Origin: Microscilla marina ATCC 23134
Lineage (GTDB): Bacteria > Bacteroidota > Bacteroidia > Cytophagales > Microscillaceae
DNA length: 64,000 nucleotides
NCBI RefSeq assembly: GCF_000169175.1
Contig: NZ_AAWS01000009.1
Location: 1 to 64,000, forward strand
Reading direction: 5' to 3'
In this document: positions 35,379-45,426 of the stretch, one piece after another
How positions within the stretch are numbered: the first letter of the stretch is position 1
Layout: each line of letters opens with the position of its first letter
The notes under the pieces: model-generated
What the model was told of the DNA's origin: nothing
Seen by the model: only the letters and a program-made list of their open reading frames with translations
Databases searched by the model: none
Made by a program: the position numbers and the translations under genes

Positions 35379-35408
35379 AAGCCACTTCTGATATACCAGA
35401 AATGGCTT
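35379..35408 (-). terminator. Intrinsic terminator after the NtrC-like gene
   Basis: AAGCCACTTCTG (35379-35390) pairs with CAGAAATGGCTT (35397-35408) with one mismatch; on the minus strand it is followed by a T-rich tract. Confidence 0.72.
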
Positions 35409-35435
35409 ATTAATATTTTAAAAAAGTAATTTGTA

Positions 35436-36617
35436 TTACTGGTTTTCGTATTGTGTAACCGAAGTATACATTTGAGCATCTTTTTCAGCTATTTCTTTCT
35501 TTTCGCCGCTCATAATTACCAAACGTTCTACTACATTTCGTAATTCGCGAATATTCCCTTTCCAATCCAGTCCTTTCAGGTATTCTAAGGCATCAGCATC
35601 CATTTTTTTAGACGCTGCACCATATTCGTTGGCTATATCCTGTAAAAACTTGTCTATAAGTAGTGGAATGTCGTCTCGACGCTCTACCAATGGTGGTACA
35701 TGAATAAGAATGACACCCAAACGATGATAAAGGTCTAAGCGAAAATTATTTTCTTCTACTTCTTTCAGCAGATTCTTGTTGGTGGCAGCTATTACACGAA
35801 CATTCACTTTTATTTCTTTGTCACCACCCACTCTCGTGATTTTACCTTCCTGTAGTGCTCTGAGCACTTTAGCTTGTGCTGAAAGGCTCATATCTCCAAT
35901 TTCGTCCAAAAATAACGTACCTCCATTGGCTCTTTCAAATTTTCCAATGCGTTGTTTTACTGCGGAGGTAAAGGCTCCTTTTTCGTGCCCAAAAAGCTCA
36001 CTTTCAATTAGTTCGCTTGGAATAGCAGCACAGTTTACTTCAATCAAAGGTTTATCAGCACGATAACTCTTAGCATGTAGCCATTTACACACCAACTCCT
36101 TACCAGAGCCATTAGGTCCCGTAATTAGTACACGGGCATCGGTAGGGGCTACTTTTTCAATGTCTTCTTTTACACGTTGAATAGCTTCTGATTCTCCTAC
36201 AATATCATAAGTTTTAGAGATTTTTCGTCTGAGTACCTTGGTTTCAGTTACCAGGTTCGACTTATCGAGAGCGTTTCTTACACATAGTAATAAGCGGTTC
36301 AAATCGGGTGGTTTTTGAATAAAATCGAACGCGCCAAGTTTGGTAGCCTCTACAGCAGTTTTGATAGTGCCGTGGGCAGAAATCATAATGAATTGAGTAT
36401 CTTTGCCTAATGAGCCACTTTTTTCAAGCACCTCAATACCATCCATTTTAGGCATTTTAATATCACACAATGCTACATCATAGTCGTTTTTTTTGAGCAT
36501 TTCAAAGCCTTCTTCGCCATCTTTGGCTTCGTCCACTTCATACTTCTCATACTCTAAGATATCGCGTAGTGTGTACCGTATACTTTTTTCATCATCAATG
36601 ATTAAGATTTTCGCCAT
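35436..36617 (-). CDS. Sigma-54 activator-type response regulator lacking a DNA-binding domain
   Basis: 393 residues. Receiver domain with Asp8/Asp9 and phosphoacceptor Asp52 (ALCDIKMPKMDG); AAA+ domain with Walker A GPNGSGKE (167-174), Walker B TLFLDEIGD (234-242) and the sigma-54 contact loop as GAFTSA (214-219) instead of GAFTGA. After the AAA+ lid (GNIRELRNVVERLVIMSG) the protein ends within about 25 residues, so the usual Fis-type helix-turn-helix is missing. It may activate sigma-54 from solution, or act through another protein. No cognate kinase gene is adjacent. Single-gene unit with a terminator. Confidence 0.93.
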   Translation of the reverse strand: MAKILIIDDEKSIRYTLRDILEYEKYEVDEAKDGEEGFEMLKKNDYDVALCDIKMPKMDGIEVLEKSGSLGKDTQFIMISAHGTIKTAVEATKLGAFDFIQKPPDLNRLLLCVRNALDKSNLVTETKVLRRKISKTYDIVGESEAIQRVKEDIEKVAPTDARVLITGPNGSGKELVCKWLHAKSYRADKPLIEVNCAAIPSELIESELFGHEKGAFTSAVKQRIGKFERANGGTLFLDEIGDMSLSAQAKVLRALQEGKITRVGGDKEIKVNVRVIAATNKNLLKEVEENNFRLDLYHRLGVILIHVPPLVERRDDIPLLIDKFLQDIANEYGAASKKMDADALEYLKGLDWKGNIRELRNVVERLVIMSGEKKEIAEKDAQMYTSVTQYENQ

Positions 36618-36869
36618 AATTCTATGTGTAATCTGCTATTAAGTGCGGTGATGGTTTGCAAGCACAAACCCTTACAAAATTATTATGCCTGTTATTTTAA
36701 AAGTGGAATGAATATATAATCCTGTCCCATCTTAATACAGGAAAAATTTTAGTCTAAAAGCTGACATCTTGTTTTTAAACTCATTCCTAAGAACGGCTTA
36801 AAGTAACTTTTGCCCATTCTTAATGTTCAAACGCCAATATAAAAAAAATATTGATAAAATAAAGAAAAT

Positions 36870-37264
36870 GCAAGTTTATAAGCCGGGTTCTGTTTTTTTG
36901 GTTTCCCAAAATCCCTATCATTTATCTAGGCCTTTCTTTGCAGAAAAACTCCATCGACCTACCCACAAACTAAGACGAGCCGCCCTTCAGTAGAGGTTGA
37001 TGTTTACCAACTCTACAATGCCTGCTTATTTGGTCTTTCAACTCGTAAGGTTTACCCTGCCGTTTTAGTTACCCAAAACGCGGTGAGCTCTTACCTCGCC
37101 ATTTCACCCTTACCTCGATTGCTCAAGGCGGTATATTTTCTGTGGCACTTTCTGTCTTTTAATGATTTAACCCATCAAAAGCCTTCCTGTTAGGAAGTAC
37201 GATGCTCTGTGTTGCCCGGACTTTCCTCTTCCCAATATTATTAGGAAGCGATAAGGTTACTTGC
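36870..37264 (-). ncRNA. rnpB: RNase P RNA
   Basis: Catalytic RNA of RNase P, which matures tRNA 5' ends. Read on the minus strand it has the hallmark GAGGAAAGTCCGGGC near the 5' end, then CAGAAAGTGCCACAGAAA, GGTAAGGGTGAAATGGCGAG, AGAGCTCACCGC, and near the 3' end ACAGAACCCGGCTTAT. P1 can be drawn from GCAAGT (37259-37264) with ACTTGC (36870-36875), which sets the ends given. About 395 nt, type A. It lies alone between the NtrC-like gene and a giant secreted protein gene. Confidence 0.96.
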
Positions 37265-37593
37265 AAATTCTATTAAGTAAATTTAATGTATTTCTGAGAA
37301 AATACGGCATTGATTCAACCTGTTTTTTATTTAATCCAGCCCTTTTTCTTAATACCATCGGCTCGATTACATACGTGATTAGTGACGAAAAGTATCGATG
37401 AGCCAGTAATTTTTCTTTGGTTTTTTCTATTAAAATTAGTTATAAAGGTTCATAGTTAATAAAGCGGTATTTATACTATTTAAAGCGTCAGTGGTCTAAA
37501 ATCTACCTCAAACTGCCTGAAATATTACTTTTTCGACTTACCTTTGGGTAATAATACGCATTTACACTGCGACAAAGCATAGTACGAATAATA
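37265..37593. promoter_or_regulatory. Divergent upstream region of rnpB and the giant T9SS protein gene
   Basis: 329 bp, AT-rich, no frame. Promoters for rnpB (minus) and the 1688-residue protein gene (plus) are expected here; none is convincing by eye. Confidence 0.4.
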
Positions 37594-40500
37594 ATGATGA
37601 AATTTAAACTAACCACTATAATCCTGTGGGTTATAGCTTATTCAGGCATTCAGGCACAAACCATTACTACCCACAACGTTTCAGGCTTTCCCTTTTGTGC
37701 AGGGCAAACCATCAGTGTCCACTTTTCAATTACAGGCGCTTTCAATTCTGGTAATGCATTTAGCATCCAATTGTCTGACGCCAGTGGCGATTTTTCGTCC
37801 CCAGTTACCATTGGCTCCCTTGTAGGAACTTCTGCCAATTCTACATTTGCCACGCTACCTACTTCTACACTGGCTGGAACAGGTTATAAGGTTCGGGTAG
37901 TCAGCAACGACCCTGTAATCATAGGGTCAGCTTCCGGTGCTTTTGGGGTACAAACTGCTTCGGGAGACCCAGCTTTATTTGGTGATGGGTTTTGGTATGG
38001 ACATACTTACCTTGACAACAATTGGAATACTTATGTAGGGTACTTTCAGACAGGGTCAGATTTAGGCATCAACACCGTTGACTATTATCCCATACATCAG
38101 TCTCCTGATAACTACGGCTCATTTGTAGCTTGTGGTGATGTACCTGACAACAATCACTCGGTAAGCTTTAAGCGTACCAATTTTGTTTGTGGAAAGTATC
38201 AAATGAATGTGACTGGCTATGATGATAAACTAGAAATATATGTAAACGGGGTGCAAGTGTTAAGCACCACCACTTGTTGCCAAAACCTAGGCAAGGTATG
38301 GGACGGATACTTAGGCCCCAACTCAGAAGTAGAAGTACGCTATGCCGAGTACTATGGCAATGGTTACCTTAACTTTGAATTGGTAAAAAATAATGATTTT
38401 CAAAATACATTTACACTTTCGCCCAATCCAGCAGTATGTGTAGGTGTATCGGCTAATTTGAGCATTGCTTCTGAAGCTATTACAGGAATGGACTATACCT
38501 GGTCGCCTGCTACTGACTTGAATACTACTACCGGAAAGAATGTTACTGTTACCCCCTCAACTACTACTACCTATACTGTAACTGCCACTGATCCTACAAC
38601 AGGCTGTAGCGAAAGCAAAGACATTACTGTCACGGTTTCAAATACACCTACAGTTTCTATTACTGCTACCAATGCTACTATTTGCGCTGGCGAATCTACT
38701 TCTTTGACTGCCACAGGTGCCAACACTTATTCTTGGTCGCCTGCTACTGGCTTAAATAATACTGCGGGTAATACCGTGATAGCTAGCCCTGCTACCACTA
38801 CTACTTATACAGTCACTGGTGACAATGGTTGTGGTATAACCACCACGCAAACGTTTACAGTAAATGTCGGGAGCCCAATAACTGATGCCAGTGTGTTTGG
38901 TAATGGAGCCTGGAATGTATACTGTTATAGCGGAGACTTTGCTTCATTAGAGGGAATGTATACCGAACCCAACCTTAGTTTTAAATCTTCTGATCGCTGG
39001 GGGTTATATGATACACCTTCCAATGCTTCAGGTTATAATGGTTGTACTATTTGGGTAAATAATCATGCAGTGAGCTATAAGCGTACTAATTTTGATTGTG
39101 GGTTTTATCAATTAGATGTACCCCTGCATGACGATCAGTATTGGTTATACATCAATGGTGTAGAAGTGGCCACACACGATGGTTGGGGAGATGGGCACAC
39201 CAATGTATGGACAGGTATGTTGGGACCTAATTCTACTGTAGAGTTTCGTTGGAAAGAAGGAGGGGGGGCTTCAGCTGGTGAATTGACTTTTACCAAGCTT
39301 GATTTGGTGCAAATGCCTGCCCCATCGGTTTGTGCCAATGTTCCGGTAGCCTTGGTAGCTACTTATGATCCTGACGCAACTTATTCCTGGTCACCCGCTG
39401 CGGGTTTAAACTCTACTACTGGTGCTACGGTTACTGCCACTGTATCCAGCCCTACTACCTATACTGTAACAGCTACTAAAGATGGTTGTACCTTGACTGA
39501 CCAGATTACAGTGCAAATGAGTACGTTAGTGGGAGTCACAGTTACTCCTGCTACCCCTGCTATTTGTGGAGGACAATCAGTTACTTTGACCGCTAGTGGA
39601 GCCAGTTCTTATACTTGGTCACCTGCTACAGGTTTAAGTGCTACTACTGGAGGGGTAGTAACTGCCTCGCCTACCTCTACCACTACTTATACAGTGACTG
39701 GTTATGATGGATGTACCACAGGCTCTACTACAGTAACTGTCACTGTGGGAGGTACACAAAACCCTAATGTATTTGGCGATGGTCAATGGAATGTGTATTG
39801 TTATAATGGCAATGATTTCCAAAATTATTATGGAATGTATGTTGAGTCTGATTTAAGTTTTGATTCCAGGAATCGTTGGGACTTGAATGCTAACCCTTCG
39901 CTTGCCTCAGGATATACTGGCTGTACATTGCCTGACGATCAGCATTCTATTAGTTATAAAAGAACTAACTTTACTTGTGGTTATTACCAACTAGATATAA
40001 CCAATCATGATGATTATGCCTCACTCTGGATTGACGGAGTAGAAATATTTAATCATGAGGGTTGTTGCGATTCTCATACCGATGTTTGGAAGGGGTTTTT
40101 AGGTCCTACATCTACAGTAGAACTACGCTGTCGAGAGTTTAACGGAGGTAGTCATGGAGGGCTTACATTTACTGATTTATCTTCTACTTTGAGCATTACT
40201 TCTCCTGATGTAACCATTTGCGAAACTACTTCATCTACCTTAACTGCCTCGCTGAGTGGTACCAACATTACCTGGTCTACCGATGCCACCTATATTGATT
40301 TAAGCACTACTACTGGCAATGCCGTAGTAGCTACTGCCAAGGCAGGATCTAATGGAGCACGTATCATTACTTGTACAGCTACTGATCCCGTGACGGGTTG
40401 TCAGCTTACACGAACGATTAATATTACAGTCGATCCATTGACTACTACTCAAGTAACGGCGTCTATGCTTACTATATGTAAGGGGGAGTCGGTGACCTTA

Positions 40501-42660
40501 ACCGCAAGTGGAGCCAATACTTATAGTTGGGCAACCGATGCTACATTGAGTGCAACCACAGGAAACTCAGTAACTGCTACCCCTGCTACTACTACCACCT
40601 ATACAGTTACTGGAAGTAATAACTGTAGTACCAAAGACGCCCAAGTAACTATAGTTGTAAAGGCGCCTACGCTTACTGGTACTGAATATGGTGATGGTCA
40701 ATGGAATGTGTTCTGCTACGAGGGCAAAGAGTTTGACAAGTTAAACGGACATTATGAAGAAACCAGCTTAAGTTTTGATACCAGGTCTAAATGGAATGCT
40801 TATACTACCCCCTCTAATGCGCCAGGTTATATTGGGTGTGAGGTGCCAGCTGATAATCACTCTTATGTATATAAAAGAACAAACTTCCCTTGTGGGTCTT
40901 ATCGAATAGACATTCCTAACCATGATGATTACTGTGAACTTAGAATAGATGGAGTAACGGTTTTTTCTCATGGCGATTGTTGCGATAGTCATGTAGGTGT
41001 TTGGACAGGTTTGCTGTTGCCTACTTCTAAAGTAGAGTTTTTGATTAAAGAAGGAGTAGGTGGTTCACACGGAGGCTTAAATATTGGTTTTTCGGTGGCT
41101 TCAGCCACTACAGTTATTTGGACAGGGGAGTTTAATAATGACTGGTTTAACTCTTTGAATTGGTGTGAAAATGTGCCTGATGCTACCACTAATGTGATTA
41201 TTCCGGGGGCAGGTGTGGCCAATTGGCCTGTGATCAATGGCAATGGGGCGTTATGTAAAAACCTGACTATAGAAAGTGGGGCTAACTTTGCTATCAGCGG
41301 AACTCATATGCTAGATGTACACGGAAGTTGGATGAACAACGGAGGGGTATTGAGCTTGAATAATAGTACTGTACGCTTTAAAAGTACCCATGATGAAATG
41401 ATAGGTGGTACCAGCCCTTCTGCTTTTTATAACCTTCAGCTTGAAGCAATCAATCAAACCATTACTTTGGGAGCAGCCATAGAGGTCAATAATATACTGA
41501 CTCTGAACAGTGTCGAGTTAGGGCTGAACCAAAACAAGTTGTCTATAAACAATGCTTTACCTACTGCATTGGTACGCATTGGCAATGGTTTCATTAACAG
41601 CGAAGCTGTAGTAGGTACCAATCAAAGTATTGTAAGTTGGTACACTGGTACCAATGTAGCTTCTTATGTTTTTCCTTTTGGGGTTTCCGCAGCAGAGTAT
41701 ATTCCTGTTACCTTTGACAAGAAAACCAACACAAATACTACCGTTTCTATTTCTACGAGGGGAACAGGGGTTAATAACTTGCCTTTGGTGCCCGGAGTAA
41801 ACCTCACTGGAATTTCAGGAGCAGATGCTACTCTGGTGGTAGATCGTTGGTGGGACATTAGCTCATCAGTAGACCCTTTGCCTGCTCCAGGGGCAGATAT
41901 TACCTTGTCGTATCGAGGAAGTGAGAATACATTGCCTACTCCTGCTGTCCAGTTAGCCATTCAACACTACAATGCCACCATTGGCGATTGGGATTCGCCT
42001 TATTTAAACTATTCTACTGGCACCGCTACGGGCATAGGTGCTGTTACAGCGGTAAACATTACCGACTTTTCTCCTCACGTAATCTCTATGGCTACTATGC
42101 CTCTACCTGTAAGCTTTTTGAACTTTAAAGTGACTCCTAATATGGGGCAAGCATACTTAGATTGGGTATTGCAAGGTGGGCATCAAGCGAAGTATTTTTC
42201 TATAGAGCGTTCACAAGATGGAGTAAGTTATTATGCCTTGGCAAAAATCAATGCTCAAGATTTGACTAACACTTATCAGTGGATTGATAAACAGCCCCAT
42301 GAAGGCATTTCTTATTACCGTATCGCTCAATTTAACAAAGACAATACCTATGGTTACTCACCTGTTAAAAGCTTGAATACCACGCTGGCAGATAAAGCTG
42401 ATTTGTTGGTAGTGCCTAACCCTGCCAGTGGTAAGAATATTCAGTTACAACTTAAAGGAATTCAACATAAAGAGATTTGTCAAGCGATCATTTATAGTGT
42501 ACAAGGAGCCATTGTTCATCAACAAGAAGTGGCAATAAAGCCGCAAGGAACTCAGGTAGTTCGATTGTTACCATCTACTCCGTTGGCAGAGGGTTTATAT
42601 CATATAGAAATGAAAATGGGCAAGAAAGTATTACGGGCTAATTTTGTGGTGAGTAACTAA
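37594..42660 (+). CDS. Giant secreted modular protein with four repeated lectin-like modules and a T9SS tail
   Basis: 1688 residues: signal peptide (about 1-21), then a composite repeat. A module of about 140 residues occurs four times (residues about 125-268, 431-570, 723-863, 1029-1166); each starts FGDGxWNVYCY or similar and contains SYKRTNFxCGxYQLD, HDDxxxLxIDGVEV and VWxGxLGPxSTVE. Between modules lie pairs of Ig-like domains with ICxGxSxxLTASGAxTYSW and TTTYTVTG. From about 1170 a region beginning WTGEFNNDWFNSLNWCENVP leads to a fibronectin-like stretch, and the last 75 or so residues (VVPNPASGKNIQLQL ... LAEGLYHIEM) are a T9SS sorting domain. Probably a surface adhesin or binding protein. 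The module recalls PA14-like beta-sandwiches, but I cannot name it. Confidence 0.9.
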   Translation: MMKFKLTTIILWVIAYSGIQAQTITTHNVSGFPFCAGQTISVHFSITGAFNSGNAFSIQLSDASGDFSSPVTIGSLVGTSANSTFATLPTSTLAGTGYKVRVVSNDPVIIGSASGAFGVQTASGDPALFGDGFWYGHTYLDNNWNTYVGYFQTGSDLGINTVDYYPIHQSPDNYGSFVACGDVPDNNHSVSFKRTNFVCGKYQMNVTGYDDKLEIYVNGVQVLSTTTCCQNLGKVWDGYLGPNSEVEVRYAEYYGNGYLNFELVKNNDFQNTFTLSPNPAVCVGVSANLSIASEAITGMDYTWSPATDLNTTTGKNVTVTPSTTTTYTVTATDPTTGCSESKDITVTVSNTPTVSITATNATICAGESTSLTATGANTYSWSPATGLNNTAGNTVIASPATTTTYTVTGDNGCGITTTQTFTVNVGSPITDASVFGNGAWNVYCYSGDFASLEGMYTEPNLSFKSSDRWGLYDTPSNASGYNGCTIWVNNHAVSYKRTNFDCGFYQLDVPLHDDQYWLYINGVEVATHDGWGDGHTNVWTGMLGPNSTVEFRWKEGGGASAGELTFTKLDLVQMPAPSVCANVPVALVATYDPDATYSWSPAAGLNSTTGATVTATVSSPTTYTVTATKDGCTLTDQITVQMSTLVGVTVTPATPAICGGQSVTLTASGASSYTWSPATGLSATTGGVVTASPTSTTTYTVTGYDGCTTGSTTVTVTVGGTQNPNVFGDGQWNVYCYNGNDFQNYYGMYVESDLSFDSRNRWDLNANPSLASGYTGCTLPDDQHSISYKRTNFTCGYYQLDITNHDDYASLWIDGVEIFNHEGCCDSHTDVWKGFLGPTSTVELRCREFNGGSHGGLTFTDLSSTLSITSPDVTICETTSSTLTASLSGTNITWSTDATYIDLSTTTGNAVVATAKAGSNGARIITCTATDPVTGCQLTRTINITVDPLTTTQVTASMLTICKGESVTLTASGANTYSWATDATLSATTGNSVTATPATTTTYTVTGSNNCSTKDAQVTIVVKAPTLTGTEYGDGQWNVFCYEGKEFDKLNGHYEETSLSFDTRSKWNAYTTPSNAPGYIGCEVPADNHSYVYKRTNFPCGSYRIDIPNHDDYCELRIDGVTVFSHGDCCDSHVGVWTGLLLPTSKVEFLIKEGVGGSHGGLNIGFSVASATTVIWTGEFNNDWFNSLNWCENVPDATTNVIIPGAGVANWPVINGNGALCKNLTIESGANFAISGTHMLDVHGSWMNNGGVLSLNNSTVRFKSTHDEMIGGTSPSAFYNLQLEAINQTITLGAAIEVNNILTLNSVELGLNQNKLSINNALPTALVRIGNGFINSEAVVGTNQSIVSWYTGTNVASYVFPFGVSAAEYIPVTFDKKTNTNTTVSISTRGTGVNNLPLVPGVNLTGISGADATLVVDRWWDISSSVDPLPAPGADITLSYRGSENTLPTPAVQLAIQHYNATIGDWDSPYLNYSTGTATGIGAVTAVNITDFSPHVISMATMPLPVSFLNFKVTPNMGQAYLDWVLQGGHQAKYFSIERSQDGVSYYALAKINAQDLTNTYQWIDKQPHEGISYYRIAQFNKDNTYGYSPVKSLNTTLADKADLLVVPNPASGKNIQLQLKGIQHKEICQAIIYSVQGAIVHQQEVAIKPQGTQVVRLLPSTPLAEGLYHIEMKMGKKVLRANFVVSN

Positions 42661-42667
42661 GAAAGCA

Positions 42668-42712
42668 TTTATTTTCACGGAGTGGTTTGAAAAATTACCC
42701 CGTGAAAATAAA
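42668..42712. terminator. Bidirectional intrinsic terminator
   Basis: 13-bp stem TTTATTTTCACGG (42668-42680) / CCGTGAAAATAAA (42700-42712) between the convergent giant-protein and DUF5686 genes. Confidence 0.85.
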
Positions 42713-42719
42713 ATATATG

Positions 42720-45236
42720 TTAAAATGATAAGCCTAAAGTTACTTTAAGGGCAAAGTTTTCCAAACCTTTTTTTGTGTAGGCACCATAACGATAAAAAAC
42801 TCCAGTACCTATATTTAAGTTAGCTACTTGATAATAGTTGATACGCAAGAGTTTGTCAAGCAATACTCCACTTTCAAAATAGCCTTGTTCCATTGTTTTA
42901 AAGTCTAGCATTTGGTGACGATCTGCGTTTGTCAACGTTCCAAAACCAATATTTTGTATTAATATTAATTCTGGCTGAAACCAAGTAGTATTGCTTCTAT
43001 ATAGCAAACGCCCCAGGTTTTGAGAAATAAAAGCGTTAAAAAAACGATCAGAGACAAATTCATACAACCCCATTACCTGGAAACTATGATCTACCCTGAG
43101 AGGTAATTGGGTAAGACCTCCACGTCCGTTGTAAAGTAAAGGATAAGGAGCTTCCCCTTGTATCATTCCTGCCTGTAGGCGAATGCTAGTGGTTCCGGTG
43201 GTTGGCAAGCAAAAACTGTAGGCTGCTTGTCCTTCTATTTTATAGTAGTCAAATTCACTGTTTAATACATTGGGTAACCCTCGTTTGTAGTTAAACTGAA
43301 CTACCGGATATTGACTACCTAGGTATACTTCATGATGATCTTTTTTCATAAAAGACTCACGATAGGCATAGCGCAAACCAAGCGTTATTTCGCTTATGTT
43401 AAACTCATTGAGAGCAGTAGGGGTATTGTCAGGAGAATTTATGGTGTTACTTAGGTATTCATAGTGATAAGTAGGTTCAATCTGTTGATTTTTGAAGCCT
43501 GCCAATAACTGTAAATTCCTGAAAGGACGAACTTTGATGTATGCTCCTAAGGTTTTCACTTTATCCATTCTTGTAATTAATGCCTGGCGCAACACCCCGT
43601 TTAGCGACCAACGTTCAGGAGCCAGCAGGTTTAAGCCAGCGGGTTCTGTTACATCTTGGCTAAAGTAAATGCCTAGTTGTGGATCAAAACGTTTGAAAAT
43701 ATTTTGAATGCTCATTGAAGCCCCGTATTTAAAAGCCCCATCTTTGGTACCATAAGCAATATACCCTGTCCCTTTAAAAATTTCAGAGATTTTTTCATTA
43801 GTACTAAAATGAGCACCTAAACGAATGCCTTCATAACCATTGTATTGAATCATTTCACTGACCTTAAAATCGAGTGATCTATAGCTAAGTTTGTCATAAG
43901 TAGCCAGCTCCAAGGTGGTTGCCAAACCATTGAAGAGGCGATGGTTACTTACACTGTCTATATAGGTGTAGGTAAGGGTATCTTTAGGGTTCAAAGGGTG
44001 AGCCTGATGTTGATTTTTCCAAAAGTCTGGTGTTTGATTATTCGCTTTTGCTGCTACTTCATAAGTTATTTTTGAAAAATCTCTGGGTCTCAGAGGTGGA
44101 TAAAGCTCGATGTCTTTCAGAAAAGTACGCAGGGTGCCTACCATAGGGCGTTCACCCAGTTTTTTCTTATGAAAAATGATGTTAGCACTTAACTGTACCG
44201 GAAACCAGTATTTATCCTTTAACAGGTGGTACTCTTGCTGAATACGGAAACTTGTGCTTTGGTATTGGTCTACGGGTTCAAATACCACATTTTGAATGGC
44301 ATAGTACTTAGTGTTGATATAAAGTACACCTTTGAGTGCTTCAAAGTTTTTGTCAGGCAAAGGGTAGAAATGAATGACATAAATGCTGTTTTCACCTATA
44401 AACAAAGTATCACTAACTTCAAAACTGTATTTTCTATCACTATTGTGACTAATAGGGTTGAGGTATTTTTTTCCAAATACATTGATATGTGTTTTATAAA
44501 ATGAAAAAGGTTGTAAACGTTGATCAATGCTTAAGAATACAGGGTTTTGTACGCCAGAAATACGGTTTCCCTGAAGGGTTTTTTTGTAGTAATTAGGAAA
44601 AATATATTGGTGTTGGGTAACCGCTTCGCTCAAAAACAAGTGGTGTTTTCTAAGGTAGTGTGCCAACCGTTTTTCGGTACTGTCCAGTGTATTCGATGAG
44701 TCTACCTCGGCGGCTGTTTGTGCTGGAATCTTATTTTTGAGATTGATATAAAATTTGTGGTATGCATTATACCTGTAAGACTTGAGGTTTTGGGGGTTAT
44801 TTCGTTTACGGTTTTGGTATACTCGTTTGATAATGGCACTTGCTGGGCTGTTGTTATTGGCAACGGTGCTTTGCAAAGGTTGGTTGGTACTCTGGTAGAG
44901 CTTGATGATGAGTTGTCGGCGAAGAGGCTTTAGGTCAGCCTTGGTTTTGACATGGTATACAAAAGGGGCAAAGCCTGCATAATTAAAACTCATTTTTTTG
45001 AGGGCAGACTCCTGTATAGTAATAGAAAAGAAGCCATCAATGTTGGTAGTAGTTCCTTTGGCGTTATTGTTTATCAGTACATTGACAAAAGACAAAGGAG
45101 CATTATCTTGTGCATTGATTACCTTACCTGTAATGATAAGAGATTGACCAATGCCTGATAAAGTTGCAAACAGCACTATGAGAATAGTGGTGAAAAATGC
45201 CTTCAAAGACACAATTACTCGTAACATAAACATCAA
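42720..45236 (-). CDS. Outer-membrane DUF5686 / carboxypeptidase-regulatory-like domain protein
   Basis: 838 residues. A signal peptide (about 1-31; the start may be Met4) is followed by a CarboxypepD_reg-like beta-sandwich (about 33-115; ITGKVINAQDNAPLSFVNVLI, GTTTNIDGFFSI) and then the long DUF5686 region with an outer-membrane barrel of amphipathic strands ending in Phe (ALKVTLGLSF). The YRYNAYHKFYINL segment near 160 is typical of the family. It is not a SusC/TonB receptor: no plug domain or TonB box is seen. Probable role in envelope transport or assembly; no substrate known. Monocistronic and convergent with the giant protein. Confidence 0.9.
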   Translation of the reverse strand: MMFMLRVIVSLKAFFTTILIVLFATLSGIGQSLIITGKVINAQDNAPLSFVNVLINNNAKGTTTNIDGFFSITIQESALKKMSFNYAGFAPFVYHVKTKADLKPLRRQLIIKLYQSTNQPLQSTVANNNSPASAIIKRVYQNRKRNNPQNLKSYRYNAYHKFYINLKNKIPAQTAAEVDSSNTLDSTEKRLAHYLRKHHLFLSEAVTQHQYIFPNYYKKTLQGNRISGVQNPVFLSIDQRLQPFSFYKTHINVFGKKYLNPISHNSDRKYSFEVSDTLFIGENSIYVIHFYPLPDKNFEALKGVLYINTKYYAIQNVVFEPVDQYQSTSFRIQQEYHLLKDKYWFPVQLSANIIFHKKKLGERPMVGTLRTFLKDIELYPPLRPRDFSKITYEVAAKANNQTPDFWKNQHQAHPLNPKDTLTYTYIDSVSNHRLFNGLATTLELATYDKLSYRSLDFKVSEMIQYNGYEGIRLGAHFSTNEKISEIFKGTGYIAYGTKDGAFKYGASMSIQNIFKRFDPQLGIYFSQDVTEPAGLNLLAPERWSLNGVLRQALITRMDKVKTLGAYIKVRPFRNLQLLAGFKNQQIEPTYHYEYLSNTINSPDNTPTALNEFNISEITLGLRYAYRESFMKKDHHEVYLGSQYPVVQFNYKRGLPNVLNSEFDYYKIEGQAAYSFCLPTTGTTSIRLQAGMIQGEAPYPLLYNGRGGLTQLPLRVDHSFQVMGLYEFVSDRFFNAFISQNLGRLLYRSNTTWFQPELILIQNIGFGTLTNADRHQMLDFKTMEQGYFESGVLLDKLLRINYYQVANLNIGTGVFYRYGAYTKKGLENFALKVTLGLSF

Positions 45237-45426
45237 GTGTTACATCTGGTATAGAGGAGACTTATTACTTTTTTATTTTGAATAGTTTTCCCTCTGTAAG
45301 TTTTATCAAGTTCGAAAGTGAACATTTAACCTGTTCATAATCAAGACTCAACGATTTCTGTACCAAAGATAGTTTTCGAAAGCTGCAAATTTACAAGTTT
45401 ATCAGGCAAATAGTAAAAAATGAAGG

